This document shows positions 9,234-18,338 of a DNA stretch of 64,000 bases, piece after piece. The stretch comes from Oceanobacillus sojae. GTDB taxonomy: Bacteria > Bacillota > Bacilli > Bacillales > Amphibacillaceae. Under the pieces are notes generated by a model. The model ran no database searches, was not told the DNA's origin, and saw only the letters and a list, made by a program, of their open reading frames with translations. How positions within the stretch are numbered: the stretch's first letter is position 1; every line of letters begins with the position of its first letter. A program made the position numbers and the translations under genes. Where the stretch lies: the NCBI RefSeq assembly GCF_900162665.1, contig NZ_LT727810.1, forward strand, positions 279,067 through 343,066, in the 5' to 3' direction.

Positions 9234-9722
9234 TTACTGAATAAAAAATCCGCCAACTTCATTATTTCCATTAACAGATACATTTAAAACAACAGGCTGA
9301 TTATTAAATGCTCCTTCATAAAGAAGGGAGTAATATCCGTCAACTTGCTGCTCGTCCACATAGTCGTATCCTGCAAACTCTCCAAAATCTGTAGTAAGCT
9401 GATCCCAAATTTCTTCTAAATCAGCTGCAGTTACTTCGGACGCCATCGTATCATCAAAAAGTGCTGTTGCCCCTTCAAAATCTTCATCAGCTACCAGTGT
9501 TAAAAATGCTTCCGCAGTTTCAGAGGCTTCCTCCGATGTTATTGAAGCAGTATCCTCATTGTCTGCAGTTTCTTCCTCTTCCGCTTCTTTTTGATCTGTC
9601 TGCGTCTCTTCCCGGCTATCGTCATTATCTGTTTCCGGGGATGAATCGGAACTTCCACATGCTGCAAGTACAGTAATCAATAAAATAGAAGTTAATAGAA
9701 TGCTTAATTGTTTTAATTTCAT
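9234..9722 (-). CDS. DUF3887-type lipoprotein
   Basis: This 162-residue secreted lipoprotein has signal peptide MKLKQLSILLTSILLITVL with lipobox LAAC and lipidated Cys22. A low-complexity acidic linker (about residues 24-65, rich in Asp, Glu and Thr) follows, then a small folded domain of about 95 residues (EEASETAEAFLTLVADEDF onward) like DUF3887/DUF4878 domains, which often sit beside hydrolases. It lies 18 bases downstream of the hydrolase lipoprotein gene on the same strand, so both are probably co-expressed and act outside the membrane. The molecular role is unknown. Confidence 0.75.
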   Translation of the reverse strand: MKLKQLSILLTSILLITVLAACGSSDSSPETDNDDSREETQTDQKEAEEEETADNEDTASITSEEASETAEAFLTLVADEDFEGATALFDDTMASEVTAADLEEIWDQLTTDFGEFAGYDYVDEQQVDGYYSLLYEGAFNNQPVVLNVSVNGNNEVGGFFIQ

Positions 9723-9740
9723 TTTTATGCTCCTTTGTGT

Positions 9741-11066
9741 TTAATTGTTATGCTCAAGAATCCAGCCACTTATATCTGTAATCACTTCTTCATCAACATG
9801 GCCGGGAATTTGGTATTCTTGAACGCTTCCTTTGTTTTCTCCCTGAGACAAAATAAAGATATGATTAAGCTCTGGATATGATTTAAACGTTACCTGCGGG
9901 GCATTCTCAAAAGTGCTCTGCCAGGCGGTGAAATCCTTTTCCATAGTCACCTGGAAATCGGCTTCTCCCTGAAGGACAAGTATCGGCTTATTGGAATCAA
10001 GAGCAATCTGACCGACATCATATTGATCCATTTCCTGAAGATAATATCCGCTCATTCCCCCAAGATCATATTCCATTGCTTCTTCTGGCGACATATCCTG
10101 AAAGCTTTTTGCAAGCTCTTTAAATGCTTCTGCCTGTTCCTTGACCTGTTCTTTTGCTTCATCGCTCAAATTATCAGGAACCAAATCCAATTGCTGATCG
10201 TACAAAATTTCCCATAGAGAACGGGGAGACCCGGCTAAAAGAATCATTCCGGCCGTATCAGCTTCTTCATCAATCCGCGGTGCAAGCATTCCGCCGAGGG
10301 AGTGTCCGCCAATATATACCTGATCTGAAAGAATTCGGTCGTCCGCTTGCAGCAGACGTGCTGCCTCTACTGCATCATCGATGGTTTCTTCTTTAACTGT
10401 CAGTGCTGGACCTAAATCTTCCACCATTTTTGCACCATGTGTAAATGTACGCTTGTCATAACGGAGAACAGCAATTCCATTCTCTGCCAATCCATAAGCA
10501 ATATCTTGAAAAGGCTTGTAACTATAGATAGCTTCATCCATATCACTCGGTCCTGATCCTTGTACGAGCACAACAGCAGGAAAAGGTCCTTCTCCATCAT
10601 CCGGCAGGGTCAGCTTTCCACTTAAGGGATAGCCTTCCTCCGCTTCAATTGTAATTTCTTCCTCTACAGCTGAATCAGGCAGCGCTGCTTCTTCATACGG
10701 GCGCTCAATTTGGAAGCTTTCCAGCTTTTCTTCTTCATTCCATTTCGTTTTAACCTTCACGGTTGCGTCATCAAAAATAACTTCACCAGAAACAGTTGTT
10801 TTCTCCTCCTTAGCAGCAGCTTCCATGTTCTTTATTTCATCAAATGCAGTTCCCCGATTAGCTTCCCAGGAGAGCTGTAATTCTGCAGCTGGATATTTTT
10901 CCTGCAATGCTTCTGAAAAGTATTCTTGTTCAATCTGCTGGTACTCCTCCCCCTGTAATTGCTGAATCACTTTTTCAGTATTTTCTTCTGCCGTACTCTC
11001 CTGGCTTGAACAGGCAGAGAGGACGGCAAGGCTGAGACCAATAAGAAGTATGTATTTTTTGCGCAA
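9741..11066 (-). CDS. Secreted alpha/beta hydrolase lipoprotein
   Basis: This is a lipid-anchored hydrolase of about 441 residues. The signal peptide ends in lipobox LSAC (Cys19 from the TTG start). An N-terminal domain of about 110 residues resembles DUF3887. It is followed by an alpha/beta hydrolase domain with GGHSLGG (nucleophile Ser), an acid in LQGEADFQVT and a catalytic His in PELNHIF. The gene can begin at ATG 11072, but the AAGGAG site is only 2 bases from it. TTG at 11066 gives 8-base spacing and is preferred. It forms a two-gene unit with the lipoprotein downstream. Likely an esterase or peptidase-like surface enzyme; substrate unknown. Confidence 0.82.
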   Translation of the reverse strand: MRKKYILLIGLSLAVLSACSSQESTAEENTEKVIQQLQGEEYQQIEQEYFSEALQEKYPAAELQLSWEANRGTAFDEIKNMEAAAKEEKTTVSGEVIFDDATVKVKTKWNEEEKLESFQIERPYEEAALPDSAVEEEITIEAEEGYPLSGKLTLPDDGEGPFPAVVLVQGSGPSDMDEAIYSYKPFQDIAYGLAENGIAVLRYDKRTFTHGAKMVEDLGPALTVKEETIDDAVEAARLLQADDRILSDQVYIGGHSLGGMLAPRIDEEADTAGMILLAGSPRSLWEILYDQQLDLVPDNLSDEAKEQVKEQAEAFKELAKSFQDMSPEEAMEYDLGGMSGYYLQEMDQYDVGQIALDSNKPILVLQGEADFQVTMEKDFTAWQSTFENAPQVTFKSYPELNHIFILSQGENKGSVQEYQIPGHVDEEVITDISGWILEHNN

Positions 11067-11248
11067 GCTCATCACTCCTTTTTATCATTATGCTAAGTAT
11101 GGATTTGATTATTTTAAAGTTATATACATACATACGATTGAAACAAGATTATGTTTCAAAATAGCTTAATTATTTGTTGATTAGCAGATCTTTCGTTAAG
11201 ATGGAAGTATACTTTTGACATGATATCGAAGGGAAGAGGTGGGAAAGT

Positions 11249-11656
11249 TTGCCTACAAATACAGAATTATTTCAAATAAAAACAAATAAAAAACAGGAGT
11301 TTGTTTTTTTAGATAGCGAGCTGGAAGAAATCCTGGCAAATAGCGGTGTGCAGGAAGGGATTATGATTGTGTATTGTCCGCACACAACTGGTGCAATTAC
11401 AATTAATGAAAATGCTGACCCGGATGTCCGACGGGATCTATCACTTGGTATGAACGAAACCTTTCCAAATAAAGAAGCATATGTTCATATGGAGGGAAAC
11501 TCAGATGGTCATATGAAATCCTCGGTTGTGGGAGCCAGTGAAACGTTAATTATCTCAAACGGACAGCTGGTCCTGGGAACATGGCAGAGTGTATATTTCT
11601 GTGAGTTTGACGGTCCAAGGACGAGGAAGGTGTATGTCAAAATTTTAGAAGGCTAA
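11249..11656 (+). CDS. YjbQ / UPF0047 family protein
   Basis: This 135-residue protein is a full-length member of the YjbQ (UPF0047) family, with the conserved CPHTTGAITINENADPDV segment near residue 48 and the HMKSSVVGASE segment near residue 88. E. coli YjbQ shows weak thiamine-phosphate synthase activity, but the main role is unknown. Start is TTG at 11249 with AGAGGTGG 6 bases upstream; no ATG is in a suitable position. It is followed after 28 bases by the tyrosine phosphatase gene, probably in one transcript. Confidence 0.85.
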   Translation: MPTNTELFQIKTNKKQEFVFLDSELEEILANSGVQEGIMIVYCPHTTGAITINENADPDVRRDLSLGMNETFPNKEAYVHMEGNSDGHMKSSVVGASETLIISNGQLVLGTWQSVYFCEFDGPRTRKVYVKILEG

Positions 11657-11684
11657 GGCTGGTAAATAAAGGGGAGATAAAAGT

Positions 11685-12440
11685 ATGACTGCAGAAGCAT
11701 TATTATTTAATCCGCAAAGACATATTGAATTAGAAGGAACACAAAATATTCGTGATTTAGGAGGCTATCCGACAAAGGATGGCAAGCAGACAAAGTGGGG
11801 GAAATATTACCGGGCGGATTCCTTACATAAAGTATCTCAAGAGGGACATGCTTTTTTGCAAAAGGAAAAAGGCATCCATACCATTATTGATTTGCGCCTC
11901 AGCATGGAAGGGAAGTATAGAAAAGAAGATAAAGCCCTTTATGATTTTTATAATATTCCATTGTTGGATCCAGCTACGTTTACAACAAAAATGCCGAAAA
12001 GCCTTGTAGATATGTATATTTTAATGTTAGAGACCAGTAAACCGAAATTTAAAGAAATCATGGATATATTTCTAAAAAAGAAAGGAAAGCCTGTTCTTTT
12101 TCATTGTCGTGTCGGAAAGGATCGTACAGGTGTCCTGGCTGCTATTTTATTGGATTTAGCAGGTGTATCAAGAGATATTATTGTGAAGGACTACGCGTTA
12201 ACAGGAGAGTATAAGAAAATAACGGATGAAGAGCTCAAAAATCGTCCGCCGCTGATGTCACGCAATCAATTTAAAACGATGCTGGAATGTGAGCCTGCTT
12301 ATATGGAAGCATTTTTGGACTATTTGTATGAAAAATATGGGGATGCTGCCGGCTTTTTAAAAGCGATTGGTCTGATGGAGGAAGAGATTAAAGCATTACG
12401 TGATGATTTTGTAGAAAAGGATGTTCAAAAAGCCCAATAA
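11685..12440 (+). CDS. Tyrosine-specific protein phosphatase (IphP/Tyr_phosphatase_3 family)
   Basis: This 251-residue phosphatase starts MTAEALLFNP and has the family N-terminal NIRDLGGYPT motif and the P-loop HCRVGKDRTG, with nucleophile Cys141 and Arg147. It removes phosphate from tyrosine or phosphoinositides in related bacterial enzymes. The last six residues (DVQKAQ) and the stop codon lie inside the MITE-like repeat at 12418-12625, so the original C-terminus was replaced by insertion. The fold ends well before that point and activity is probably kept. The gene is in tandem with yjbQ. Confidence 0.88.
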   Translation: MTAEALLFNPQRHIELEGTQNIRDLGGYPTKDGKQTKWGKYYRADSLHKVSQEGHAFLQKEKGIHTIIDLRLSMEGKYRKEDKALYDFYNIPLLDPATFTTKMPKSLVDMYILMLETSKPKFKEIMDIFLKKKGKPVLFHCRVGKDRTGVLAAILLDLAGVSRDIIVKDYALTGEYKKITDEELKNRPPLMSRNQFKTMLECEPAYMEAFLDYLYEKYGDAAGFLKAIGLMEEEIKALRDDFVEKDVQKAQ

Positions 12441-12625
12441 AGATGACACGGCGAATTTCTACGTTGACTAGCTATTTCCAATGGGACTGGGACTGCGATT
12501 ACTCGTCCCACCGAAAACATTTGTGGACAATACAGAAGTCACCACAACACGCGAGAAGTCCGTTTGGAAATAGCTAGTCGCCTTGAACTTCTTGGTCCTA
12601 TTTACCGAACTTTTTGAACACACAT
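12418..12625 (-). repeat. MITE-like repeat, 208-bp copy
   Basis: On the plus strand it starts AGGATGTTCAAAAAG and ends CTTTTTGAACACACAT, the same ends as the copies at 2662-2706 and 58379-58534. It is flanked by TAGAAA (12412-12417) and TAGAAG (12626-12631), a near-perfect 6-bp target duplication. Next to the ends are conserved blocks (CACGGCGAATTTCTACGTTG and CTTGAACTTCTTGGTCC). The centre is a hairpin with 16-bp arms (GACTAGCTATTTCCAA and its complement) and a non-repeated loop of about 70 bases. No protein is encoded. Confidence 0.8.
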
Positions 12626-12640
12626 TAGAAGAAGCATAAG

Positions 12641-12683
12641 AAAAAGGGAGAATCACAGACCTATGCTGTGATTCTCCCTTTTT
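12641..12683. terminator. Bidirectional terminator between phosphatase/repeat and collagen-like gene
   Basis: AAAAAGGGAGAATCACAG pairs perfectly with CTGTGATTCTCCCTTTTT across a 7-base loop. It serves both converging genes. Confidence 0.9.
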
Positions 12684-12698
12684 CTATTATCCCGATAC

Positions 12699-13067
12699 CT
12701 AATAATATGGCGGATACGGGTATCCATTATAGTATCCTGGAGGTCCGGGCGGTCCAGGGGGGCCTGGTGGACCCGGGGGGCCGTAATATCCCATCGGTCC
12801 CGGTGGTCCTGGAGGTCCAGGCGGCCCGGGAGGACCATAGAATCCCGGGCCGGGACCAGAACCAAAGGCGCTTCCTAATAAGCCGCCAGCTAACCCGCCG
12901 ATAAACGGAAAAAAGAACGCACGCTGCTCTGGTCCATGTTGATGAAAGCCTGGAGCAGGGTATGGGTTATATTGTGAAGCAGGCATATCAAACTGCTCTG
13001 GATGCTGATAATCCATCACTTGATATTCATCTGCATGTGAATAAGCATGATTTGGGTCAGGTTGCAT
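12699..13067 (-). CDS. Collagen-like Gly-Pro-Pro repeat protein, probable spore surface protein
   Basis: This small protein (122 residues from ATG 13067, which has GAGG 7 bases upstream; ATG 13073 touches the SD) has three parts. First is a polar His/Tyr/Pro-rich N-terminus. Second is a short hydrophobic glycine-rich segment ([19 protein letters not shown]). Third are two blocks of Gly-Pro-Pro triplets ending in a Tyr-rich tail. Such proteins in Bacillaceae are often spore coat or exosporium components, but nothing here proves it. The high GC of the repeat blocks is due to Gly and Pro codons. Confidence 0.75.
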   Translation of the reverse strand: MQPDPNHAYSHADEYQVMDYQHPEQFDMPASQYNPYPAPGFHQHGPEQRAFFFPFIGGLAGGLLGSAFGSGPGPGFYGPPGPPGPPGPPGPMGYYGPPGPPGPPGPPGPPGYYNGYPYPPYY

Positions 13068-13155
13068 ATACATTCCTCTTTTCTGTATGAGCTATATACC
13101 TAACCTATGCATCTGCTTCGATTTTGTTCATCCGTTCCTCCGGTATCGTCTGAAT

Positions 13156-13416
13156 TTAACGGCGGAATAGGCGCAAGATGAAACTGACAACGAGAATAAG
13201 GATAATAGCCCCAATCAGAGCAGGTATAATATAGAATCCTCCTATTTCAGGTCCTAACGATCCAAAGATAGCTGTACCGAGCCATGCACCGATGAAACCC
13301 GCCAGAATATTTCCGATAATTCCACCTGGTAAATCCTTACTTACTATTAATCCGGCTATCCAGCCAATAATTCCACCAACAATTAAACTCCAAATAAAAC
13401 TAAACATAAAAATCAT
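13156..13416 (-). CDS. GlsB/YeaQ/YmgE family stress-response membrane protein
   Basis: This 86-residue protein consists of three hydrophobic glycine-rich segments with the conserved GWIAGLIVSKDLPGGIIGNI motif of the transglycosylase-associated/GlsB family. It is full length. Members are small inner-membrane proteins linked to general or alkaline stress; the exact role is unknown. The start ATG is preceded by AAAGGAAT. It is a single gene. The 447 bases up to the first MCP gene are very AT-rich and hold only promoter-like motifs. Confidence 0.85.
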   Translation of the reverse strand: MIFMFSFIWSLIVGGIIGWIAGLIVSKDLPGGIIGNILAGFIGAWLGTAIFGSLGPEIGGFYIIPALIGAIILILVVSFILRLFRR

Positions 13417-13826
13417 TCCTTTCTATGTTTATCTATTTCCAAATATAAGTATTTTAAACTTAAAATTATTTATTTTTTGTGATGGAATAAGAAGATATTT
13501 AAGATTCATTTTCACATCTTAATGGGTCTGTTGTTTTTAGGTATAAAGTTTTTGTTGCTGCCTATTGTGTTTATAGGTAATAAGTATTGATGAAACTGTG
13601 GAATTGCATAAATATTTAACAATTATGCGCTGAGTTGTATGATTCCTTTGGCTTATTATAATCTATATTAATTTATAATTTTAATATAAAAGACTTTATT
13701 TTTCTTAATTAATAAATCTTTACTAATATATAATTACCTTTATATTACTTTCATTTCTTTTTAATGGAAATCATAAAAAGTTTTTATAAAATTTCTCATT
13801 TTTAGATACATTTTCTCTCTTTTCTT

Positions 13827-13833
13827 CCGATAA
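13827..13833 (+). promoter_or_regulatory. Candidate sigma-D -10 box for MCP1
   Basis: TTCCGATAAAT at this position resembles the sigma-D -10 element GCCGATAA. The -35 match is weak. All four MCP genes in the cluster have a CCGATA box upstream, which supports the reading. Confidence 0.4.
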
Positions 13834-13864
13834 ATAAGTATACACAATTAGGAGAGATGGAAAA

Positions 13865-15835
13865 ATGAAAAAAATATTCAAAGCCAAAGGAATACGATTT
13901 AAGTTAGTCTTATCTTTTATCTTAATTTTATTAGTACCGGGAATTACCATTGGAGTAATGTCGTATTTTAGTTCCATGAATACGATAGAGCAGCAGAAGC
14001 GGGAGCAGGTACAGGAGTTAACCGAGGTGATGAATCAGACAATTAATAATACATTCGGGATGAAGCAGAATGATATGGAAGTCTTATCAAGCGTCATTAC
14101 AGCAGATGTAATAGAGGATATAGACGAATTAAATAGAATAATGTCTGATTATATCGGGTTACATCCGGAAGCTCCTGAATTTTATCTTGGGACAGCAGAG
14201 GGAGATTACCATATGCAGCCGGATTTAGAGATGGAGGAAGGTTATGATCCGCGAGAGCGCGACTGGTATAAAGAAGCAATGGCAAATCCGGAAGAAGTGA
14301 TTATTTCTGATCCTTATCTGACAGCAAGCGGCGAAGGACAGATAGCAGTCAGTATTTCTAAAGCGCTGGAAGATGGATCGGGAGCAATTGGCATTGACGT
14401 ATCTACGGACTTTATTCAGCAGCTTGTATCCGAAATGAGTATCGGTAAAAACGGATATGCTATTCTGCTGGATACAAATCAAAACTTTATTTATCATCCG
14501 GATTCAGAGGCCGGTGAAGAAGCGGAAGAATCCTTCTATCAGAAAATGTATGATAATGATTCCGGGACATTTAACTATGATTACAAAAATATGTCTAAAA
14601 TTATGGTATATGATACAAACAGTTTAACAGGCTGGAAATTGGGAGGAACAATTGACGAAAGTGAGGTAGAGGCCACTGCTATGTCTATCTCTACTCCGGT
14701 TACCATTACACAGGGTATTACCTTAATTATCGGAACAGCTGTCATTTTACTTCTTATTCGTTCCATTATCCGTCCAATCAAGGATTTAAAAGAGAAAGCT
14801 GAAATTATAAGCACGGGAGACTTAACACAATCGGTGGAAGTTAAAACAAATGATGAGATCGGCCAGCTGGGTATTGCATTTAATAAAATGGGAGAAAGTC
14901 TGCGGGAATTGATTCGGGAGGTTGAGTATAATACACAGCAGGTTGCTGCATCTGCTGAAGAATTAAATGCAAATGCAGACCAGATGACAAGCTCCTCAGA
15001 GCAGGTTTCTCTTGCAATCCAGGAAGTATCATCCAGTGCGGAGCATCAGTTAAGCGGTACGGAGGATGGAGTGAATTCCCTGGAAGAAGTGTCAACTGGT
15101 GTGAACAGAGTAGTAGAAAGCTCTGCGCAAGTAACGGAACTGGTTCAGAAAATGAACACACAGGCAGAGGTCGGCGGACAGGCTGTGAGTGATACATTGA
15201 ATCAGATGACCTCTATTCAGTCGTCTGTTGAGAATACGAATGAAAATATTTCGTCTTTATTAGGACGTTCGAAACAGGTTAATACAATTTTAAATGCAAT
15301 TACAGATATATCGGAACAGACAAACCTTTTAGCATTGAACGCGGCAATCGAAGCAGCGCGTGCCGGAGAACACGGAAAAGGGTTCGCCGTAGTGGCAGAT
15401 GAAGTCCGGAAGCTTGCGGAACAGTCCAAGCTTTCAGCTACACAAATCAGAGATATTATTGTAGGAATCCAGACAGACGTTGAAAATGCTGTTGATAAAA
15501 TGGGACAGGTAACATCTAATGTAAACAGCGGCCTGGATGTGTCCTACGATGCGATTGATAAATTTGGTGAAATTATGCGCTCCAGTGAGAGCATTAAACC
15601 GCAAATGGAGGAAGTTACATCCATCTCTGAACAAATGGCTGCAGCTGTAGGACAATTAATGGAGACAGTGAGTAATTTAGCATCTATTGCCCGTAATAAT
15701 GCAGCATCTTCAGAGGAAGTCGCAGCATCCTCTGAAGAACAGCTTGCATCGATGGAGGAAATCTCCGCATCTGCGAAATCCCTATCGTCAATGGCAGAAG
15801 ATCTATCAGAGAAAGTCTCAAAATATAAATATTAA
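13865..15835 (+). CDS. Methyl-accepting chemotaxis protein 1 (dCache type)
   Basis: This 656-residue transmembrane chemoreceptor is the first of four tandem paralogues. Order: N-terminal membrane helix (about residues 13-33), extracytoplasmic double-Cache sensor (about 40-275), second membrane helix (about 285-300), HAMP (about 300-355), methylation helices, and the signalling tip [20 protein letters not shown]. The sensor keeps the amino-acid-binding dCache pattern: RxWY (RDWY), then DPY, then GIDV. An amino acid is therefore the likely ligand. Closest in layout to B. subtilis McpA/McpB/TlpA/TlpB. It ends at a hairpin terminator. Confidence 0.92.
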   Translation: MKKIFKAKGIRFKLVLSFILILLVPGITIGVMSYFSSMNTIEQQKREQVQELTEVMNQTINNTFGMKQNDMEVLSSVITADVIEDIDELNRIMSDYIGLHPEAPEFYLGTAEGDYHMQPDLEMEEGYDPRERDWYKEAMANPEEVIISDPYLTASGEGQIAVSISKALEDGSGAIGIDVSTDFIQQLVSEMSIGKNGYAILLDTNQNFIYHPDSEAGEEAEESFYQKMYDNDSGTFNYDYKNMSKIMVYDTNSLTGWKLGGTIDESEVEATAMSISTPVTITQGITLIIGTAVILLLIRSIIRPIKDLKEKAEIISTGDLTQSVEVKTNDEIGQLGIAFNKMGESLRELIREVEYNTQQVAASAEELNANADQMTSSSEQVSLAIQEVSSSAEHQLSGTEDGVNSLEEVSTGVNRVVESSAQVTELVQKMNTQAEVGGQAVSDTLNQMTSIQSSVENTNENISSLLGRSKQVNTILNAITDISEQTNLLALNAAIEAARAGEHGKGFAVVADEVRKLAEQSKLSATQIRDIIVGIQTDVENAVDKMGQVTSNVNSGLDVSYDAIDKFGEIMRSSESIKPQMEEVTSISEQMAAAVGQLMETVSNLASIARNNAASSEEVAASSEEQLASMEEISASAKSLSSMAEDLSEKVSKYKY

Positions 15836-15865
15836 AACCAGGTTAATAGTTTAATGAAACAAGTA

Positions 15866-15901
15866 CAGCAGTAAGCATAATTACTGCTGTATTTGTTTTA
15901 T
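15866..15901 (+). terminator. Terminator after MCP1
   Basis: TACAGCAGTAA pairs with TTACTGCTGTA across a 6-base loop and is followed by TTTGTTTTA. Confidence 0.8.
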
Positions 15902-15981
15902 CAGGGATGATATCTGTAAAATTCCAGTGGGATTTGGATAAAGGCAAAAAAAAACAACACCAAAATAAATTGAAAAACCTT

Positions 15982-16006
15982 TAGAAATTGGAGAAGGGTC
16001 CGATAT
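15982..16006 (+). promoter_or_regulatory. Candidate sigma-D promoter for MCP2
   Basis: TAGA, then 13 bases, then TCCGATAT resembles the sigma-D consensus TAAA-N15-GCCGATAT. The spacing is slightly short. It lies 225 bases upstream of the MCP2 start. Confidence 0.45.
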
Positions 16007-16230
16007 AAATAGTAGTGAGAAATTGTACTTATTAATTGGCGGAGGAGTGTCTTTATACTCGTTATAAAGTAGTGCAAATGCGTTACTTATTACGGATATA
16101 AATAGATGACATTCTATTTGCCAAACAAGCTTAAGATAACCCTGAACCTTGTCAGATTAGGCTTAGCAGCTTCTCTCTGCGTTACAAACGTAAGAATAGT
16201 AAAAATTGATCTACTTAGGAGAGATTGATA

Positions 16231-18201
16231 ATGAAAAAAATATTTAAAGCGAAAGGCATACGGTTTAAATTAGTTTTATCTTTTTTCTTAATTTTATTAG
16301 TACCAGGGATCATTATTGGAGTTATCACGTATTTCAGTTCAATAAACACTGTAGAAAATCAACAAATGAACCAAGTAGAAGAATTAAACACCATGATGGA
16401 TCAAACAATTGATAACCAATTTGAATTAAAAAAGAATGATGCAGATGTCATGTCCGAAATGATTACAGCAGAACAAATTAACGATCCGGAAGAATTAAAC
16501 CGGGTATTTTCTCAATATATCCGGCTGCATAATGAGGTTACCGAAATTTATGTTGGAACACCGGATGGAGAGTTCTTTAATCAGCCAGCACTTGAAGTGG
16601 CGGATGATTATGATCCAAGAGAACGTGATTGGTATAAAGAAGCAATGGACAATCCGGGTGAAGTGATTATTTCTAATCCTTATGTTTCAGCAAGCGGGGA
16701 TGGAGCAATTGGAGTCAGTGTATCAAAAACCCTGGAAGATGGCTCAGGGGTTATAGGAATTGATGTATCTACCGATTTTATTCAGAGTCTTGCATCAGAA
16801 GTGAAAATAGGAGACCACGGGTATACTATTTTGTTGGATACCAATCAAAATGTTATCTATCATCCGGAAATGGAAGTAGGGGAAGAAGCCGGACAAGCTT
16901 TTTATCAGAATATGTATGATAAGGATGCCGGCAGCTTTGAATATAAGTATAATGATACATCTAAATTAATGGTTTACAATACGAACAGCATGACTGGCTG
17001 GAAGATTGCCGGGACGATTGATTATAGCGAAGTACAATCAACAGCAAAATCCATTACATCCACACTGATAGTAGTTCTCTCTATTACCTTAATCCTGGGA
17101 ATCGGCGTCATTTTGCTGCTTATCCGTTCGGTTATCCGGCCAATTAAAGAAATAAGAGAAAAAGCAGAAATCATCAGTACTGGCGACTTAACGCAGTCTG
17201 TGGAAGTCAAAACAAATGATGAGATTGGCCAGTTAGGTAACGCTTTTAATAATATGGGAGAAAGCCTGCGGGAATTAGTCAGGGATGTGGAATTAAATGC
17301 ACAGCAGGTTGCCGCATCGGCAGAGGAATTGAATGCAAATGCAGACCAGATGACAAGCTCATCCGAACAGGTATCTCTGGCAATCCAGGAGGTATCCTCC
17401 AGTGCGGAGCATCAGTTAAGCGGAACAGAGGACGGTGTTCATTCGCTGGAAGAGGTATCAACAGGCGTCGGCAGAGTAGTGGAAAGCTCCACCGAAGTGA
17501 CAGAGCTGGTTCAGAAAATGAATACACAGGCAGAGGTCGGCGGACAAGCTGTGAGCAACACCTTGAATCAGATGACCTCTATTCAGTCGTCTGTTGAGAA
17601 TACCAATGAAAATATTTCATCCTTATTAGAACGTTCCAAACAGGTCAGCACGATTTTAAATGCGATTACAGATATATCTGAACAGACCAACCTCTTAGCA
17701 TTAAATGCGGCGATTGAAGCAGCGCGCGCCGGAGAGCATGGAAAAGGATTTGCGGTCGTAGCAGATGAAGTCCGGAAGCTTGCAGAACAGTCCAAGCTTT
17801 CCGCCACTCAAATCAGAGAGATTATTACAGGTATACAAACTGACGTGGAAAATGCAGTAGAGAAAATGTCACAAGTAACCTCTGATGTAAATAGCGGACT
17901 GGATGTGTCCTATGATGCGATTGATAAATTTGGAGAAATCATGCGCTCCAGTGAAAGTATCAAACCGCAAATGGAAGAAGTAACATCGATCTCTGAACAA
18001 ATGGCTGCTGCGGTAGGACAATTAACGGAAACAGTGGGCGACTTAGCATCTATTGCCCGTAATAATGCAGCCTCTTCACAGGAAGTGGCAGCGTCCTCCG
18101 AAGAACAGCTTGCGTCCATGGAAGAGATATCTGCCTCTGCGAAATCTCTCTCATCCATGGCTGAAGATTTATCAGAGAAGATATCAAAATATAAATATTG
18201 A
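16231..18201 (+). CDS. Methyl-accepting chemotaxis protein 2 (dCache type)
   Basis: This 656-residue chemoreceptor has the same design as MCP1: membrane helix, dCache sensor, membrane helix, HAMP, long coiled-coil signalling domain. The sensor carries RDWY, NPY and GIDV, so the amino-acid pattern is kept. The signalling half is almost identical to MCP1 over long stretches, while the sensors differ, indicating recent duplication or gene conversion. ATG 16231 is preferred over TTG 16225 because TTAGGAGAG gives 7-base spacing. A terminator follows the stop. Confidence 0.92.
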   Translation: MKKIFKAKGIRFKLVLSFFLILLVPGIIIGVITYFSSINTVENQQMNQVEELNTMMDQTIDNQFELKKNDADVMSEMITAEQINDPEELNRVFSQYIRLHNEVTEIYVGTPDGEFFNQPALEVADDYDPRERDWYKEAMDNPGEVIISNPYVSASGDGAIGVSVSKTLEDGSGVIGIDVSTDFIQSLASEVKIGDHGYTILLDTNQNVIYHPEMEVGEEAGQAFYQNMYDKDAGSFEYKYNDTSKLMVYNTNSMTGWKIAGTIDYSEVQSTAKSITSTLIVVLSITLILGIGVILLLIRSVIRPIKEIREKAEIISTGDLTQSVEVKTNDEIGQLGNAFNNMGESLRELVRDVELNAQQVAASAEELNANADQMTSSSEQVSLAIQEVSSSAEHQLSGTEDGVHSLEEVSTGVGRVVESSTEVTELVQKMNTQAEVGGQAVSNTLNQMTSIQSSVENTNENISSLLERSKQVSTILNAITDISEQTNLLALNAAIEAARAGEHGKGFAVVADEVRKLAEQSKLSATQIREIITGIQTDVENAVEKMSQVTSDVNSGLDVSYDAIDKFGEIMRSSESIKPQMEEVTSISEQMAAAVGQLTETVGDLASIARNNAASSQEVAASSEEQLASMEEISASAKSLSSMAEDLSEKISKYKY

Positions 18202-18217
18202 ACAAATATAAATGTAT

Positions 18218-18258
18218 AAAAAATACAGCAGTGAATATACTCATTGCTGTATTTTTTA
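18218..18258 (+). terminator. Terminator after MCP2
   Basis: AATACAGCAGTGA pairs with TCATTGCTGTATT, with one GU pair, and is followed by TTTTT. Confidence 0.8.
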
Positions 18259-18288
18259 TGGAAAAAGGATTCATTTTAGATAAATAAA

Positions 18289-18296
18289 ACCGATAA
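18289..18296 (+). promoter_or_regulatory. Candidate sigma-D -10 box for MCP3
   Basis: ACCGATAA, one mismatch from the sigma-D -10 GCCGATAA, lies 43 bases upstream of the MCP3 start and just after the MCP2 terminator. The -35 region is weak. Confidence 0.4.
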
Positions 18297-18338
18297 TAAA
18301 AGTAGAGGATTTTTTCCAATAAAAGGAGGATGAACCGC

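Noticed and set aside
12468-12656. Minus-strand 62-codon frame within the 208-bp repeat
   Set aside because: A similar peptide end appears in the frame over the copy at 58379, but the frame is not kept between copies and arises from shared noncoding repeat blocks.
12668-12904. Plus-strand frames opposite the Gly-Pro-Pro repeats
   Set aside because: They are complements of collagen-like repeats on the minus strand, which has an SD and a sensible product.
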